From the NCBI GenBank assembly GCA_017302895.1, contig JAFLBV010000004.1, positions 186,001-250,000 of the forward strand: DNA of 64,000 nt. The letters run 5' to 3'. Source of the stretch: Ignavibacteria bacterium (GTDB taxonomy: Bacteria; Bacteroidota; Ignavibacteria; Ignavibacteriales; Ignavibacteriaceae). Position 1 is the first letter of the stretch, and the number at the start of each line of letters is the position of its first letter. The position numbers and the translations under genes are program-made. This document shows, one piece after another, positions 56,561 to 64,000 of the stretch. A model generated the notes under the pieces. It was given only the letters and a program-made list of their open reading frames with translations, did no database searches and was not told the DNA's origin.

Positions 56561-58666
56561 TTAACTCCTCTTTACGGGCATTATTATCTCAAATTCAATC
56601 TGATTTTCTTCAACGAATCTAACCCTTATTTCACCATGATGTTGTCCCACTATATTCCTGGAGATCGATAACCCCAATCCAGTACCGGAAGCTTTATTGG
56701 TATAAAATGGCTCAAAAATTTTCCTCAAGTCGGGCATTTCAATGCAACTGTTTTTAATCTTTAAAGTGAACCTGTTCATCTCCTCTTCAACTTCAGAAAT
56801 CAGTACTATTGTTCCATGCTCTTCGCTTGCTTCAATTGCATTATCAAGCATATTAAGCAGTACCTGTCTCATTTTGTCGGAATCAATTTCCACTTCAACA
56901 GCCTCCACTTTGTTATTAACTTCTATATTTCTCTGATTCAATTTGATTCTAACCTCTTCAATGATGTTCTCAGTAAACCGATTCATCATCACATTGGAAT
57001 AATTTAATATATATACCCGGGACAACTGTAGAACATCGTTGACTAAACCATTCATTCTGTTTATTTCTTTCTGAATAATTCTAAATGATGAGTTATCCTC
57101 CTGCGATAAAACCAGAGATTCCATTAACATTTCAACATTTAGCTTTATTGATGTGAGTGGCGTCTTTATTTCATGCGCCAAAATGGTTGACATCTTCCCA
57201 AGCGCCGCAAGTTTTTCCGAATGAGCAAGTTCTCTCTCCAACTTCTTTAAGCGGGTAACATCAAGTCCCACAAAAAGGAAACCTGATGCATCGTAATCTG
57301 GTTGTATTTTTGAGAAGGATAAGAGAATTATTTTTTCTTCGATTTCACCGGGAACAGCAATTTCTTCGTTATTTAGACCCTCTTCATTACTCGATTTAAC
57401 CATCTGCCCCAATATTTCCTTACCAGCAAAGACCGGGAGAGTGTCCAACTTTTTTCCCTTTATGTTCTGTGGGTGGTCGTTTACGAGGGCTTCAAACTGT
57501 TGGTTTATTTCCAGGATTGTAAGATCTTCACCAACCAGAGCAATCGAGGCAGCAGATTTGTCAACGGCGTTTAATAAAAGGTTTATCCTATTCTCCTTCG
57601 CAGTGAGTTCCAGAGCGTTTTTCTTTAACGAAATTGAGAGTTTGTTAAAAGCTGCTGAAAGCTCTCCTATCTCATCATTCGACGGGTATTCAAATTGAAC
57701 ACCCAACTCACCCATCTCAATTTGGACGGCCTGTCTTTTAAGTTTTCTCAGCGGGTTGGAGATAATCTGAATTACGGCAAATGTCATACTCAGACTAACA
57801 ATAATCCCTACAAACAAACTGATTAGAAAGTATTGGATGAGATCAACATTTGAATCAATACCAAACAAGATTTTCCCCAAGGGTATTTGTATAACCAGTA
57901 TTACGATCGGTATGATAATTATTGAACTGAAAAACATCTTGCGCTTGATGCTAAAATGTTCGATTTTATCTATTGTGGCAGGGAACATGTTGTACTTGCC
58001 AATACTGATTCCGGTAAAAAGAATCACTCCTGAAAGAAATGCCAAAGGGCTTACTTCAACCAAACTATAAAAACCATAAACCCACGGTATAAGCAGGCCA
58101 AATGTAAATGTAAAAAGATTTGTGATGACCACACCAAGAAGAAAAACTTTCAACTGGCTTTTTAACCTTACATCGTTTTCTTTAGATATTTTTTGAATAG
58201 TGATAAATATTGAATAAACAATAAGAACTATGTACCAGACTAAAAAGAGGGGATAAGCCTTCTTAAAATGAACTTGAAATGTACCTGAGTGAGAGTGAGA
58301 TACTTCTATGAATGATCCTGACCATAAGAGTACCAATATAATTATGGATGGCACTAAAATAAATAAACTCTCAAAGATTCCTGATGTTTTTTTCTTGGAT
58401 AAATCCATTGACAGGAATGTTGTCGTAATAAGTATCAGAAGCAAAAAAGAGTGGCAAGATATGTCAAGAATTGTTACATCCTTGTTATACATTAACAAGA
58501 AATGTATCCCGTGCGATATAAGATATCCAAAAATCAAGAATAACAACAGGATTAGGAGTTTACTTGTCCTGTTTCCTGTATCCCTTTTCCAGATTACAAA
58601 CAGAATCCCGGCAGCACCTATAAAAGTAGCTACCAAAAAGAGAAGATGGAAAAACATATCTTGCAT
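56561..58666 (-). CDS. Multi-span sensor histidine kinase of the efflux locus
   Basis: A 701-residue kinase. N-terminal region of about seven spans (residues 1-235), then two further spans (~250-310), HAMP (~300-355; NPLRKLKRQAVQIEMGELGV), a PAS domain (~365-470), HisKA with His in ILAHEIKTPLTS (~500) and HATPase (NMLDNAIEAS, GTGLGLSISRNI). Unlike CusS or ZraS it lacks a large periplasmic sensor domain; the only obvious metal-ligand cluster is 'EVSHSHSGTFQVHF' in a short loop (~122-135), outside the membrane by my topology estimate. It should phosphorylate the adjacent NtrC-type regulator. Confidence 0.93.
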   Translation of the reverse strand: MQDMFFHLLFLVATFIGAAGILFVIWKRDTGNRTSKLLILLLFLIFGYLISHGIHFLLMYNKDVTILDISCHSFLLLILITTTFLSMDLSKKKTSGIFESLFILVPSIIILVLLWSGSFIEVSHSHSGTFQVHFKKAYPLFLVWYIVLIVYSIFITIQKISKENDVRLKSQLKVFLLGVVITNLFTFTFGLLIPWVYGFYSLVEVSPLAFLSGVILFTGISIGKYNMFPATIDKIEHFSIKRKMFFSSIIIIPIVILVIQIPLGKILFGIDSNVDLIQYFLISLFVGIIVSLSMTFAVIQIISNPLRKLKRQAVQIEMGELGVQFEYPSNDEIGELSAAFNKLSISLKKNALELTAKENRINLLLNAVDKSAASIALVGEDLTILEINQQFEALVNDHPQNIKGKKLDTLPVFAGKEILGQMVKSSNEEGLNNEEIAVPGEIEEKIILLSFSKIQPDYDASGFLFVGLDVTRLKKLERELAHSEKLAALGKMSTILAHEIKTPLTSIKLNVEMLMESLVLSQEDNSSFRIIQKEINRMNGLVNDVLQLSRVYILNYSNVMMNRFTENIIEEVRIKLNQRNIEVNNKVEAVEVEIDSDKMRQVLLNMLDNAIEASEEHGTIVLISEVEEEMNRFTLKIKNSCIEMPDLRKIFEPFYTNKASGTGLGLSISRNIVGQHHGEIRVRFVEENQIEFEIIMPVKRS

Positions 58667-58799
58667 TTTTGGGTCTGCTTATTTAATTTTTAGAAAGTAT
58701 AATAGATAAATTAACAAATTTTTCCAAAATATTTCGAGAAGTTTATTTTATTTAAGGGAAAATATCAGAATAAATGTTTTTGGAAGGAAAAAATAATAC

Positions 58800-58831
58800 A
58801 AAAAAAGACCTGATTTCTCAGGCCTCTTTTT
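58800..58831 (-). terminator. Diverged third terminator copy
   Basis: On the minus strand AAAAAGAGGCCTGA pairs with TCAGGTCTTTTTTT (one small bulge), then T-run. It follows the first partial tRNA copy the same way the two better-conserved terminators follow the others. Confidence 0.7.
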
Positions 58832-58902
58832 CCGGCGGAGAGCCAGGGATTCTGCCAAAGGCATCCCTTCGGGAGAACCACCGAGATCAGATATATTTAA
58901 AA

Positions 58903-58934
58903 CAAAAAAGATCAGACTCTCATCTGATCTTTTT
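58903..58934 (-). terminator. Second-copy terminator
   Basis: AAAAAAGATCAGA and TCTGATCTTTTT pair around CTCTCA; 31 of about 32 bases agree with the terminator at 46256-46288 and with 59006-59036. Confidence 0.85.
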
Positions 58935-59005
58935 CCAGCGGAGAGCCAGGGATTCTGCCGAAGGCATCCCTTCGGGAGAACCACCGAGATCAGATATATT
59001 TAAAA

Positions 59006-59036
59006 CAAAAAAGATCAGACTCTCATCTGATCTTTT
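59006..59036 (-). terminator. Terminator of tRNA-Ser
   Basis: The same GATCAGA/TCTGATC hairpin, beginning five nt after the 3' end of the tRNA gene on the minus strand. Confidence 0.9.
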
Positions 59037-59040
59037 CCAG

Positions 59041-59127
59041 CGGAGAGCCAGGGATTCGAACCCCGGATACCCGTGAGGATATAACGGTTTTCAAGACCGC
59101 CGCATTCAACCACTCTGCCAGCTCTCC
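59041..59127 (-). tRNA. tRNA-Ser (anticodon UGA)
   Basis: An 87-nt class II tRNA. Acceptor arms GGAGAGC and GCTCTCC pair, with discriminator G (59041). The anticodon stem-loop GCGGT-CTTGAAA-ACCGT gives anticodon TGA (59093-59091). The long variable arm and the T-arm (GGTTCGAATCC) are present. CCA is not encoded (CTG follows). A consensus promoter lies 31-62 nt upstream and a terminator 5 nt downstream; its 3' end is duplicated in tandem downstream. Confidence 0.97.
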
Positions 59128-59157
59128 ATATTTTCGTATTCCCGAAAATTTAGACCA

Positions 59158-59189
59158 CAAATATATTATTTTTTTCAATTTCCGACAAA
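59158..59189 (-). promoter_or_regulatory. tRNA-Ser promoter, Bacteroidota type
   Basis: On the minus strand TTTG (59189-59186), a 20-nt gap and TATATTTG (59165-59158) match the TTTG/TAnnTTTG pattern, 30 nt before the tRNA 5' end. The spacing equals that in front of rpsT. Confidence 0.7.
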
Positions 59190-59351
59190 TATTTTAAACT
59201 GCCTGTAAAAAATATCCGACAGTTGTTACTCTTTGAGTGTGATCCCAAACAAAAACTACATTTTTTTTGCATTTTACACCTTGGATAATTAAAAGCAATT
59301 AAATAAATTATTATATTCTATGCAGAATAAAAGAATTTGTGAAACCGTAAA

Positions 59352-60761
59352 ATGGCCCAAACTTTCGATGCAACCATGTTATCTACTTTAAAGAATTTGA
59401 TCAGTTCAAAGACAGGCCTGATCGAATTTGGCAAGGATGACATAAAACTTCAAAAATTCTTCAATTCAAGGATGAAAGAGCTGAAGTGTCAATCAGCGGA
59501 GGATTACTTTAAGCTACTGTCGGGGTTCGGAGAGGCCGGCAATGAAGAATTAAAAAAGATTGCAGTTGAACTCTCAAACACGGAGACTTTCTTTTTCCGT
59601 GACCACGGACAGATGTCCCTCCTGAGAGAAAAAATCCTTCCTCAACTTATCGAAAAGAATAAACTCACCAAAAACCTCCACATCTGGAGTGCGGCATGCT
59701 CATCAGGAGAGGAAATCTACTCGATAGCCATGATTCTGCACGAGCTTCTTCCCGATATAGCTGACTGGAACATTGAATTGACGGGAACTGATATCAACAT
59801 TCAGGCTCTTGAGAAAGCCAGGAAGGGATTATACACACACTGGTCGTTTAGATCGGTACCCGAGTCTGTAATACGGGAGTATTTTACACTTGCTAAAAGT
59901 GTTTATCACCTTAAAGATAAAATTAGAAATCTGGTCTCCTTCAAATATTTTAATCTGGTTGCTGACATTAGTGAATTTCCCGGAACTACCAAAGACAGAT
60001 TCGATCTGATCATCTGCAGAAATGTGTTTATATATTTTAACCATGACGGAATAGAAAAAGCTGTAAATAACTTTATAAAAGCGCTTAAGCCGGAGGGATA
60101 TCTTCTTACCGGCCACTCAGAACTGGCAAACAGGCATTTTCCGGGACTCTCGCTTATCCCTTTCGAAGATTCATTCATTTACCGGAAAGTCGATTCAAAA
60201 ATAGTGTCGCGATCAGCACTTACTGCCAAGCTGAAAAGCAATCACTCCGGGGTCGTTTCCGAGCCACCGTTTCATCTCCCCAAAAAGAGAACTGCTGCAA
60301 AAATCGATTTACCTGCCGATCCTGAGACTCCTTCGTTTGATGTACTGCTACCTCATAACGAGTTGAAAAACGAAACTGACCTGCTTGCGCTTGCAAGGAT
60401 GAAGGCGAATTCAGGAAGACTCGATGAGGCAAAAAATCTTTGCGACAGACTTAATGAACAAGACCCTTTCAATCATGATGCTTATTTCCTTCTCGGACAA
60501 ATTGCCAACGAACAGGGAGAACTGGAGAATGCAATAGCTTTATTCAATAAAGTATTATATTTGAATCATCAGTTTTTTCCGGCTTCTGTCGAACTGGCAT
60601 CCATTTACGACTTCCTCGGGGAAAAACAACGGGCTCAGAAGTGTCGGAGTATGGCTCTCGAGCAGCTCGTGAAGCTTGACCCTGAGGAGACAATTGCCTT
60701 TTATCAAAATATGAAAGTGGCGGAGATAATTGAAGAGATTAAAAAAATGTCATCTCACTGA
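59352..60761 (+). CDS. cheR: CheR-type protein methyltransferase with TPR C-terminus
   Basis: A 469-residue protein. Residues ~10-65 are the CheR helical N-domain, ~75-275 the SAM methyltransferase ('IWSAACSSGEEIYSIAMIL', shortened to SAACSSGEEIYSIA; 'DLIICRNVFIYF'; 'LTGHSEL'), followed by a linker and a TPR-like region (~345-460; 'AYFLLGQIANEQGELENAIALFNKVLYLN' in parts). It methylates glutamates of chemoreceptors. CheR proteins with TPR tails are known from alternative chemosensory systems. First gene of an operon with cheW-cheW, MCP and cheA. ATG at 59352. Confidence 0.93.
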   Translation: MAQTFDATMLSTLKNLISSKTGLIEFGKDDIKLQKFFNSRMKELKCQSAEDYFKLLSGFGEAGNEELKKIAVELSNTETFFFRDHGQMSLLREKILPQLIEKNKLTKNLHIWSAACSSGEEIYSIAMILHELLPDIADWNIELTGTDINIQALEKARKGLYTHWSFRSVPESVIREYFTLAKSVYHLKDKIRNLVSFKYFNLVADISEFPGTTKDRFDLIICRNVFIYFNHDGIEKAVNNFIKALKPEGYLLTGHSELANRHFPGLSLIPFEDSFIYRKVDSKIVSRSALTAKLKSNHSGVVSEPPFHLPKKRTAAKIDLPADPETPSFDVLLPHNELKNETDLLALARMKANSGRLDEAKNLCDRLNEQDPFNHDAYFLLGQIANEQGELENAIALFNKVLYLNHQFFPASVELASIYDFLGEKQRAQKCRSMALEQLVKLDPEETIAFYQNMKVAEIIEEIKKMSSH

Positions 60762-60792
60762 AACAGTGGCAAAACCGACAATCGAGTAAAAG

Positions 60793-61845
60793 ATGAACAG
60801 TTTTAACTATCTTGTTTTTGAATTGAACGGGCTCTCATACGCACTGCCCGCGGAAATGGTGCAGGAGATACTTCCACTGTCTGAACTTACTCCTTCCGAT
60901 GAAATGCCTACCTGGATCCGGGGAATCTTCGACCTTAGGGGGAGATTCATTCCGGTGATTGATCTCGACCAAAGAATAAACGGAACCCGTCACAGATGTC
61001 TTGTTACGGACAATGTCATTGTTCTTTCCAATGGTGAATTCTCACCTGCTTTGATCGTCAGCGAGGTAAATAATGTGGTTGAAATCAAACAGGAGGATAT
61101 CACAGATATTCGAAATGTTATGCCTGAGGATAGAAACACTTCATATCATTTTGTGGAAGGTGTAACAAATTCAGGCGGAATCATCGTGACACTCCTCTCG
61201 ATCGGGAATATCCTCACCCTGACTGACACTGTTGATTTCCCTGCGAAAAATGACGACGAAAGAGAAACTCCTTCGGCAGAATTACTTCCTGAAGCCCGTG
61301 ATCGCTATTTTTCACCCGAATCCGGCTCTGAAGAAAGAGAAATATTCAGGGAAAGAGCCAATTCATTGCGGGAGAAACAGATTGCAGACGATAATATTGA
61401 CAGAGAGCCTGTTGCTGTAATCAAACTTAACAATGAATACCTCGGTATTGATCTGAGTATCATCCAGGGGTTCCACGAAATTAAAAAAGTCTCCCCCGTC
61501 CCTTGTTGCCCGCCACATATAATCGGACAAATTAATTATCATGGTAACATCATTACTCTTGTGGATATCAGTCCCGTTTTCAAAATACAATCAGACAGGA
61601 ACGCCAAGCGAACAAAAGTAATAATCGTGAGACTCGAAGAAGGCGAAGCCGGCATCCCGGTTGATGAAGTGGAGGATGTAATCTACATCAATAAGGCAGA
61701 CATTTCGCCTCTTCCCACTGCATCAAAATTTGTGAATGATTCATTCCAAAAAGGTGCCGCGCATTATCAGGATAAAATGCTCACACTTATCGATCTTGAA
61801 AAAATATTGCTGAACGGCAATCTTATCGTTCATGAAGAAGTTTAG
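60793..61845 (+). CDS. cheW: Protein with two CheW domains
   Basis: A 350-residue scaffold. CheW domain 1 spans ~4-140 (NYLVFELNGLSYALPAEMV, WIRGIFDLRGRFIPVIDL) and domain 2 ~205-345 (VAVIKLNNEYLGIDLSIIQG, HIIGQINYHGNIITLVDI). A charged ~55-residue linker joins them. Double CheW proteins couple receptors and CheA in arrays, sometimes binding two partners. It starts 31 nt after cheR and is 33 nt before the MCP gene. Confidence 0.92.
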   Translation: MNSFNYLVFELNGLSYALPAEMVQEILPLSELTPSDEMPTWIRGIFDLRGRFIPVIDLDQRINGTRHRCLVTDNVIVLSNGEFSPALIVSEVNNVVEIKQEDITDIRNVMPEDRNTSYHFVEGVTNSGGIIVTLLSIGNILTLTDTVDFPAKNDDERETPSAELLPEARDRYFSPESGSEEREIFRERANSLREKQIADDNIDREPVAVIKLNNEYLGIDLSIIQGFHEIKKVSPVPCCPPHIIGQINYHGNIITLVDISPVFKIQSDRNAKRTKVIIVRLEEGEAGIPVDEVEDVIYINKADISPLPTASKFVNDSFQKGAAHYQDKMLTLIDLEKILLNGNLIVHEEV

Positions 61846-61878
61846 CTGCAAATCAAAATTAAAACAAGGATATTTATC

Positions 61879-63342
61879 ATGCTAAGTTGGTTCAATAAAC
61901 TCAAATTAGGCACAAAAATCAGCCTCGGCTATGCAATTGTAATACTCATCATGCTCATCAGTTCCATTCTCAATTACAGTTACATGCAAAGTCTTGAGGA
62001 TATAAATGTCGTCCGCAAAAATGCAAATGAAATGATATTCCTCGGAGACGAAGCATTTAACAGCTATCTGGCTTCAAAAGCAACTCATCTTCAGTATCTT
62101 GTGGGAATGAAAGAGGAGTCATTATTGAGATACAATGAGGCGGAAAAAAGTTTTAGAGAAAATGTACAGAAAATGGATGAATCGTCAGATGAAAAGAAAG
62201 ACAACCACGAGAGACTTAAACAAGTCATAAAACTTTTTGAGGAGGAGGTACTTTTTAACAATGCAACCATTGCCCTTGTCAAAAAAGGTGACCAGGAGAA
62301 AGCCATGAAAGCTGAGGCTGAGAGTATTTCCAAATCCTTTACTGCAAATATAAAATCACTGTTCAAACAGATCGAAGGTGAAGAGCGGAAGGCTCTCGAG
62401 GCTTTAAGAGAGAGAAGAGACGCGGTGATGAATACACTGATTTTTACATCTCTTGCCGGCGCCACCGTGGCTATTATAACTGCAATTCTGCTCGCCATAT
62501 TCATCACCAGAAGCGTGGTTTCCACAGTAGGTTCTGCCATTTCCGCCATTGCCGCCACATCTTCCGAGATGGCAGCCACCATTAATGAACACGAAAAAGT
62601 TGCATCACAGCAGGCAGCTTCTGTAAACGAAACCACTTCAACCATGAACGAGCTTGATGTCACTTTCAGCCAGACTGCGGGTAAAGTTGGTGAAACAGCA
62701 GAATCAGCAAACAAGGCATCAGATATCGCCGATGACGGCGCAAAAACTGTTCAACTCAGTATGAACACCATGGCGGTTCTCAAAGATAAAGTTGCTTCAG
62801 TTGCCGAACAGATTCTGAGACTGAGTGAACAAACAAACCAGATTAGCTCAATTACCGGGCTTGTCTCCGATCTAGCCAACCAGACTAACCTCCTCGCCCT
62901 AAATGCTGCTGTGGAAGCTGCCAGAGCCGGTGAACACGGCAAAGGCTTTGCAGTGGTTGCCTCGGAAATCAGAAAGCTCGCTGACCAAAGCAAAAAGTCA
63001 GCCGAAAAGATTAATACAGTTGTGGCTGATATTCAAAAAGCCACCAATTCAACAGTGATGGCTACAGAAGAGGGCACAAAGAATGTTGACCTAAGCATTA
63101 ATGCTGCAAGAAAAACAGCCGAAGCGTTCAATGAACTTGCATCATTCATCTCAACCACTTTCGATATGTCGCAACAAACTGTGTTTACTGTAAAACAACA
63201 GGTGGCGGCAGTAAAACAGGTTGTTGAAGCCATGAATGCCATCAACGCCGGTGTTAAAGAGACTGCCTCGGGTCTGTCGCAAACCAGAGTGGGTATCCAA
63301 AAGTTGAATGAAACTGCGACTGCTCTTAAATCACTTGTATGA
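61879..63342 (+). CDS. Methyl-accepting chemotaxis protein without HAMP
   Basis: A 487-residue receptor. Span 1 ~15-35 ([19 protein letters not shown]), periplasmic four-helix bundle-like sensor ~36-188 (4HB_MCP type), span 2 ~190-212 ([20 protein letters not shown]), then directly a signalling coiled coil; no HAMP motif is visible after '[15 protein letters not shown]'. The kinase-contact tip is canonical ([22 protein letters not shown], shortened: [19 protein letters not shown]). Signals through the double CheW and CheA. AAGGA precedes the ATG at 61879. It may sense a small soluble ligand or cell state. Confidence 0.93.
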   Translation: MLSWFNKLKLGTKISLGYAIVILIMLISSILNYSYMQSLEDINVVRKNANEMIFLGDEAFNSYLASKATHLQYLVGMKEESLLRYNEAEKSFRENVQKMDESSDEKKDNHERLKQVIKLFEEEVLFNNATIALVKKGDQEKAMKAEAESISKSFTANIKSLFKQIEGEERKALEALRERRDAVMNTLIFTSLAGATVAIITAILLAIFITRSVVSTVGSAISAIAATSSEMAATINEHEKVASQQAASVNETTSTMNELDVTFSQTAGKVGETAESANKASDIADDGAKTVQLSMNTMAVLKDKVASVAEQILRLSEQTNQISSITGLVSDLANQTNLLALNAAVEAARAGEHGKGFAVVASEIRKLADQSKKSAEKINTVVADIQKATNSTVMATEEGTKNVDLSINAARKTAEAFNELASFISTTFDMSQQTVFTVKQQVAAVKQVVEAMNAINAGVKETASGLSQTRVGIQKLNETATALKSLV

Positions 63343-63373
63343 TTCAAATGATCACCTGTAGAAGAGGTAATTT

Positions 63374-64000
63374 GTGATTTCCGATCCCGAGCTTAGAGGC
63401 ATTTTCAAAATCGAATTTGAAGAAAGCATTCAAATCCTGAACAGCGAACTCCTGAAGCTGGAAGCCAATGTATTCGATTTTGATGCCCTGTCCAAACTGA
63501 TGAGAGTAGCCCACAGCATGAAAGGTGGAGCAAGGATGATCGGACTCACCGGTGTGGTAACCCTTGCTCATTTCTTTGAAGATATGCTCGGAGCAGTAAA
63601 AAAAGAAAATACGGAGCTTAAAAGAGCAGATTTCGACAGGATGTATAAGGCACTTGATGTAATAAAAAGCCTTGTGAATGAGGCCGTCACCGGCGAACCT
63701 TGTAATTTTGATGTGGAGGCGGTAACCTCGGCGATTCTAAATGCGGATACAACTCCTCCGGCGGAAAAAGAGACACCTGTTAAGCAGATTGAGATGGTGC
63801 CTTCGGAACCTGAGCCGGAATCTGCATCTTTACAACCTGATATTCAGACTTCCGTTTCGGATGCCCCCGTTGAGTCTCTAAAATCTTTTGCCATAGATAC
63901 AATAAGAGTTGCTGCTTCGAAACTTGATACCCTCATGAATCTCTCAGGCGAACTCACAGTTTCCAAAATCCAGCTTGCCCTAAGACTGGGAAAGATTGAC
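63374..64000 (+). CDS. cheA: Chemotaxis histidine kinase CheA (5' part only)
   Basis: The frame from GTG at 63374 (GAGG 5 nt before it) runs to the window edge without stop. The translation has the P1 Hpt domain with its phospho-His in 'RVAHSMKGGARMIGL', a negatively charged Pro-rich linker (~135-175) and the start of the dimerisation helix 'LDTLMNLSGELTVSKIQLA' (P3). No P2 domain is apparent. Catalytic and regulatory domains lie beyond the window. Fourth gene of the chemosensory operon. Confidence 0.93.
   Translation, partial: MISDPELRGIFKIEFEESIQILNSELLKLEANVFDFDALSKLMRVAHSMKGGARMIGLTGVVTLAHFFEDMLGAVKKENTELKRADFDRMYKALDVIKSLVNEAVTGEPCNFDVEAVTSAILNADTTPPAEKETPVKQIEMVPSEPEPESASLQPDIQTSVSDAPVESLKSFAIDTIRVAASKLDTLMNLSGELTVSKIQLALRLGKID

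Larger units (their letters stand above)
58835..59057 (-). repeat. Tandem partial copies of the tRNA-Ser 3' end with spacer and terminator
   Basis: The word GCGGAGAGCCAGGGATTC (plus strand) occurs at 58835, 58938 and 59040; the last is the 3' end of the real tRNA gene. The distances are 103 and 102 bp. Between copies, each unit also repeats a spacer with a strong hairpin (TTCTGCCGAAGG...CCTTCGGGAGAA at 58954-58981 region, one mismatch in the other copy) and a GATCAGA terminator. So the acceptor and T-arm end plus terminator are present three times, but the tRNA body only once. Confidence 0.9.

Noticed and set aside
58774..59076. 100-codon plus-strand frame over the tRNA repeats
   Set aside because: It reads through the partial tRNA copies, terminators and the antisense of tRNA-Ser; an artefact of the repeats.
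46000..59127. Integrase or transposase to explain the proposed island
   Set aside because: None was found in the window; the island idea rests only on tRNA partial copies and the shared terminator.
62091..62714. 207-codon minus-strand frame opposite the MCP gene
   Set aside because: Shadow of the Ala/Glu-rich receptor coiled coil; no start signal and no neighbour context.

Overview
The window looks like a chromosome segment from a Gram-negative bacterium of the Fibrobacterota-Chlorobiota-Bacteroidota (FCB) group, most plausibly Ignavibacteria or a close relative. The basis is a type IX secretion C-terminal sorting domain, a periplasmic Reg_prop/Y_Y_Y sensor kinase, a lipid A gene cluster, pyruvate phosphate dikinase, and promoters of the Bacteroidota form (TTTG, about 20 nt, TAnnTTTG) before rpsT and tRNA-Ser. 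Shine-Dalgarno-like sites (GGAG/AGGA) are nevertheless present before many genes. Taxonomy is an inference; no 16S rRNA gene is present.

Layout. 1-2.7 kb: a large secreted propeller-type protein (cut by the window edge) and a SlyD-like FKBP isomerase. 2.8-4.5 kb: a lone AAA+/DUF4143 ATPase gene lying between two ~87-bp direct repeats. 4.6-10.4 kb: acetate kinase, 3-hydroxyacyl-CoA dehydrogenase, an ABC exporter pair, then gpsA-plsY for phospholipid synthesis. 10.6-13.9 kb: a large propeller sensor kinase. 13.9-30.4 kb: a long minus-strand housekeeping run (ispD, queA, ppdK, lpxK, a DUF374 acyltransferase, lpxB, a HAD phosphatase, a T9SS cargo protein, smc, and a GH2-like/multi-TM fusion). 30.7-38.3 kb: rpsT, a SpoIIE-type phosphatase, an SPFH protein with a ribbon-helix-helix partner not visible to a 60-residue ORF cutoff, a PAS hybrid kinase, a cation diffusion facilitator and two unknown proteins.

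38.3-43.4 kb is a redox block: a membrane cytochrome b-like protein coupled to a decaheme c-type cytochrome, a small secreted protein, and catalase-peroxidase katG with a striking inverted repeat across its promoter. 43.4-47.1 kb looks accessory: an alpha/beta hydrolase, an orphan gene preceded by 32-bp tandem repeats, a rifampin ADP-ribosyltransferase (arr) and a methyltransferase.

47.2-58.7 kb is a copper/silver-type efflux locus: three small Met/His/Cys-rich exported proteins, CusB-, CusC- and CusA-like proteins, a previously unlisted 57-residue membrane peptide as first gene, then an NtrC-type regulator and its membrane histidine kinase. Between regulator and operon there is a good sigma-54 (-24/-12) promoter and an upstream palindrome, so the wiring kinase -> regulator -> sigma-54 -> efflux operon can be read from the sequence. 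This locus ends beside tRNA-Ser(UGA), whose 3' end and terminator are present as tandem partial copies; a near-identical terminator sequence also lies at the other end of the locus (46.26 kb), which suggests a genomic island or tRNA-linked duplication.

59.3-64 kb: a chemosensory operon (CheR-TPR, double CheW, a HAMP-less methyl-accepting protein, start of CheA), running out of the window. No CRISPR array, rRNA, transposase or integrase was seen.
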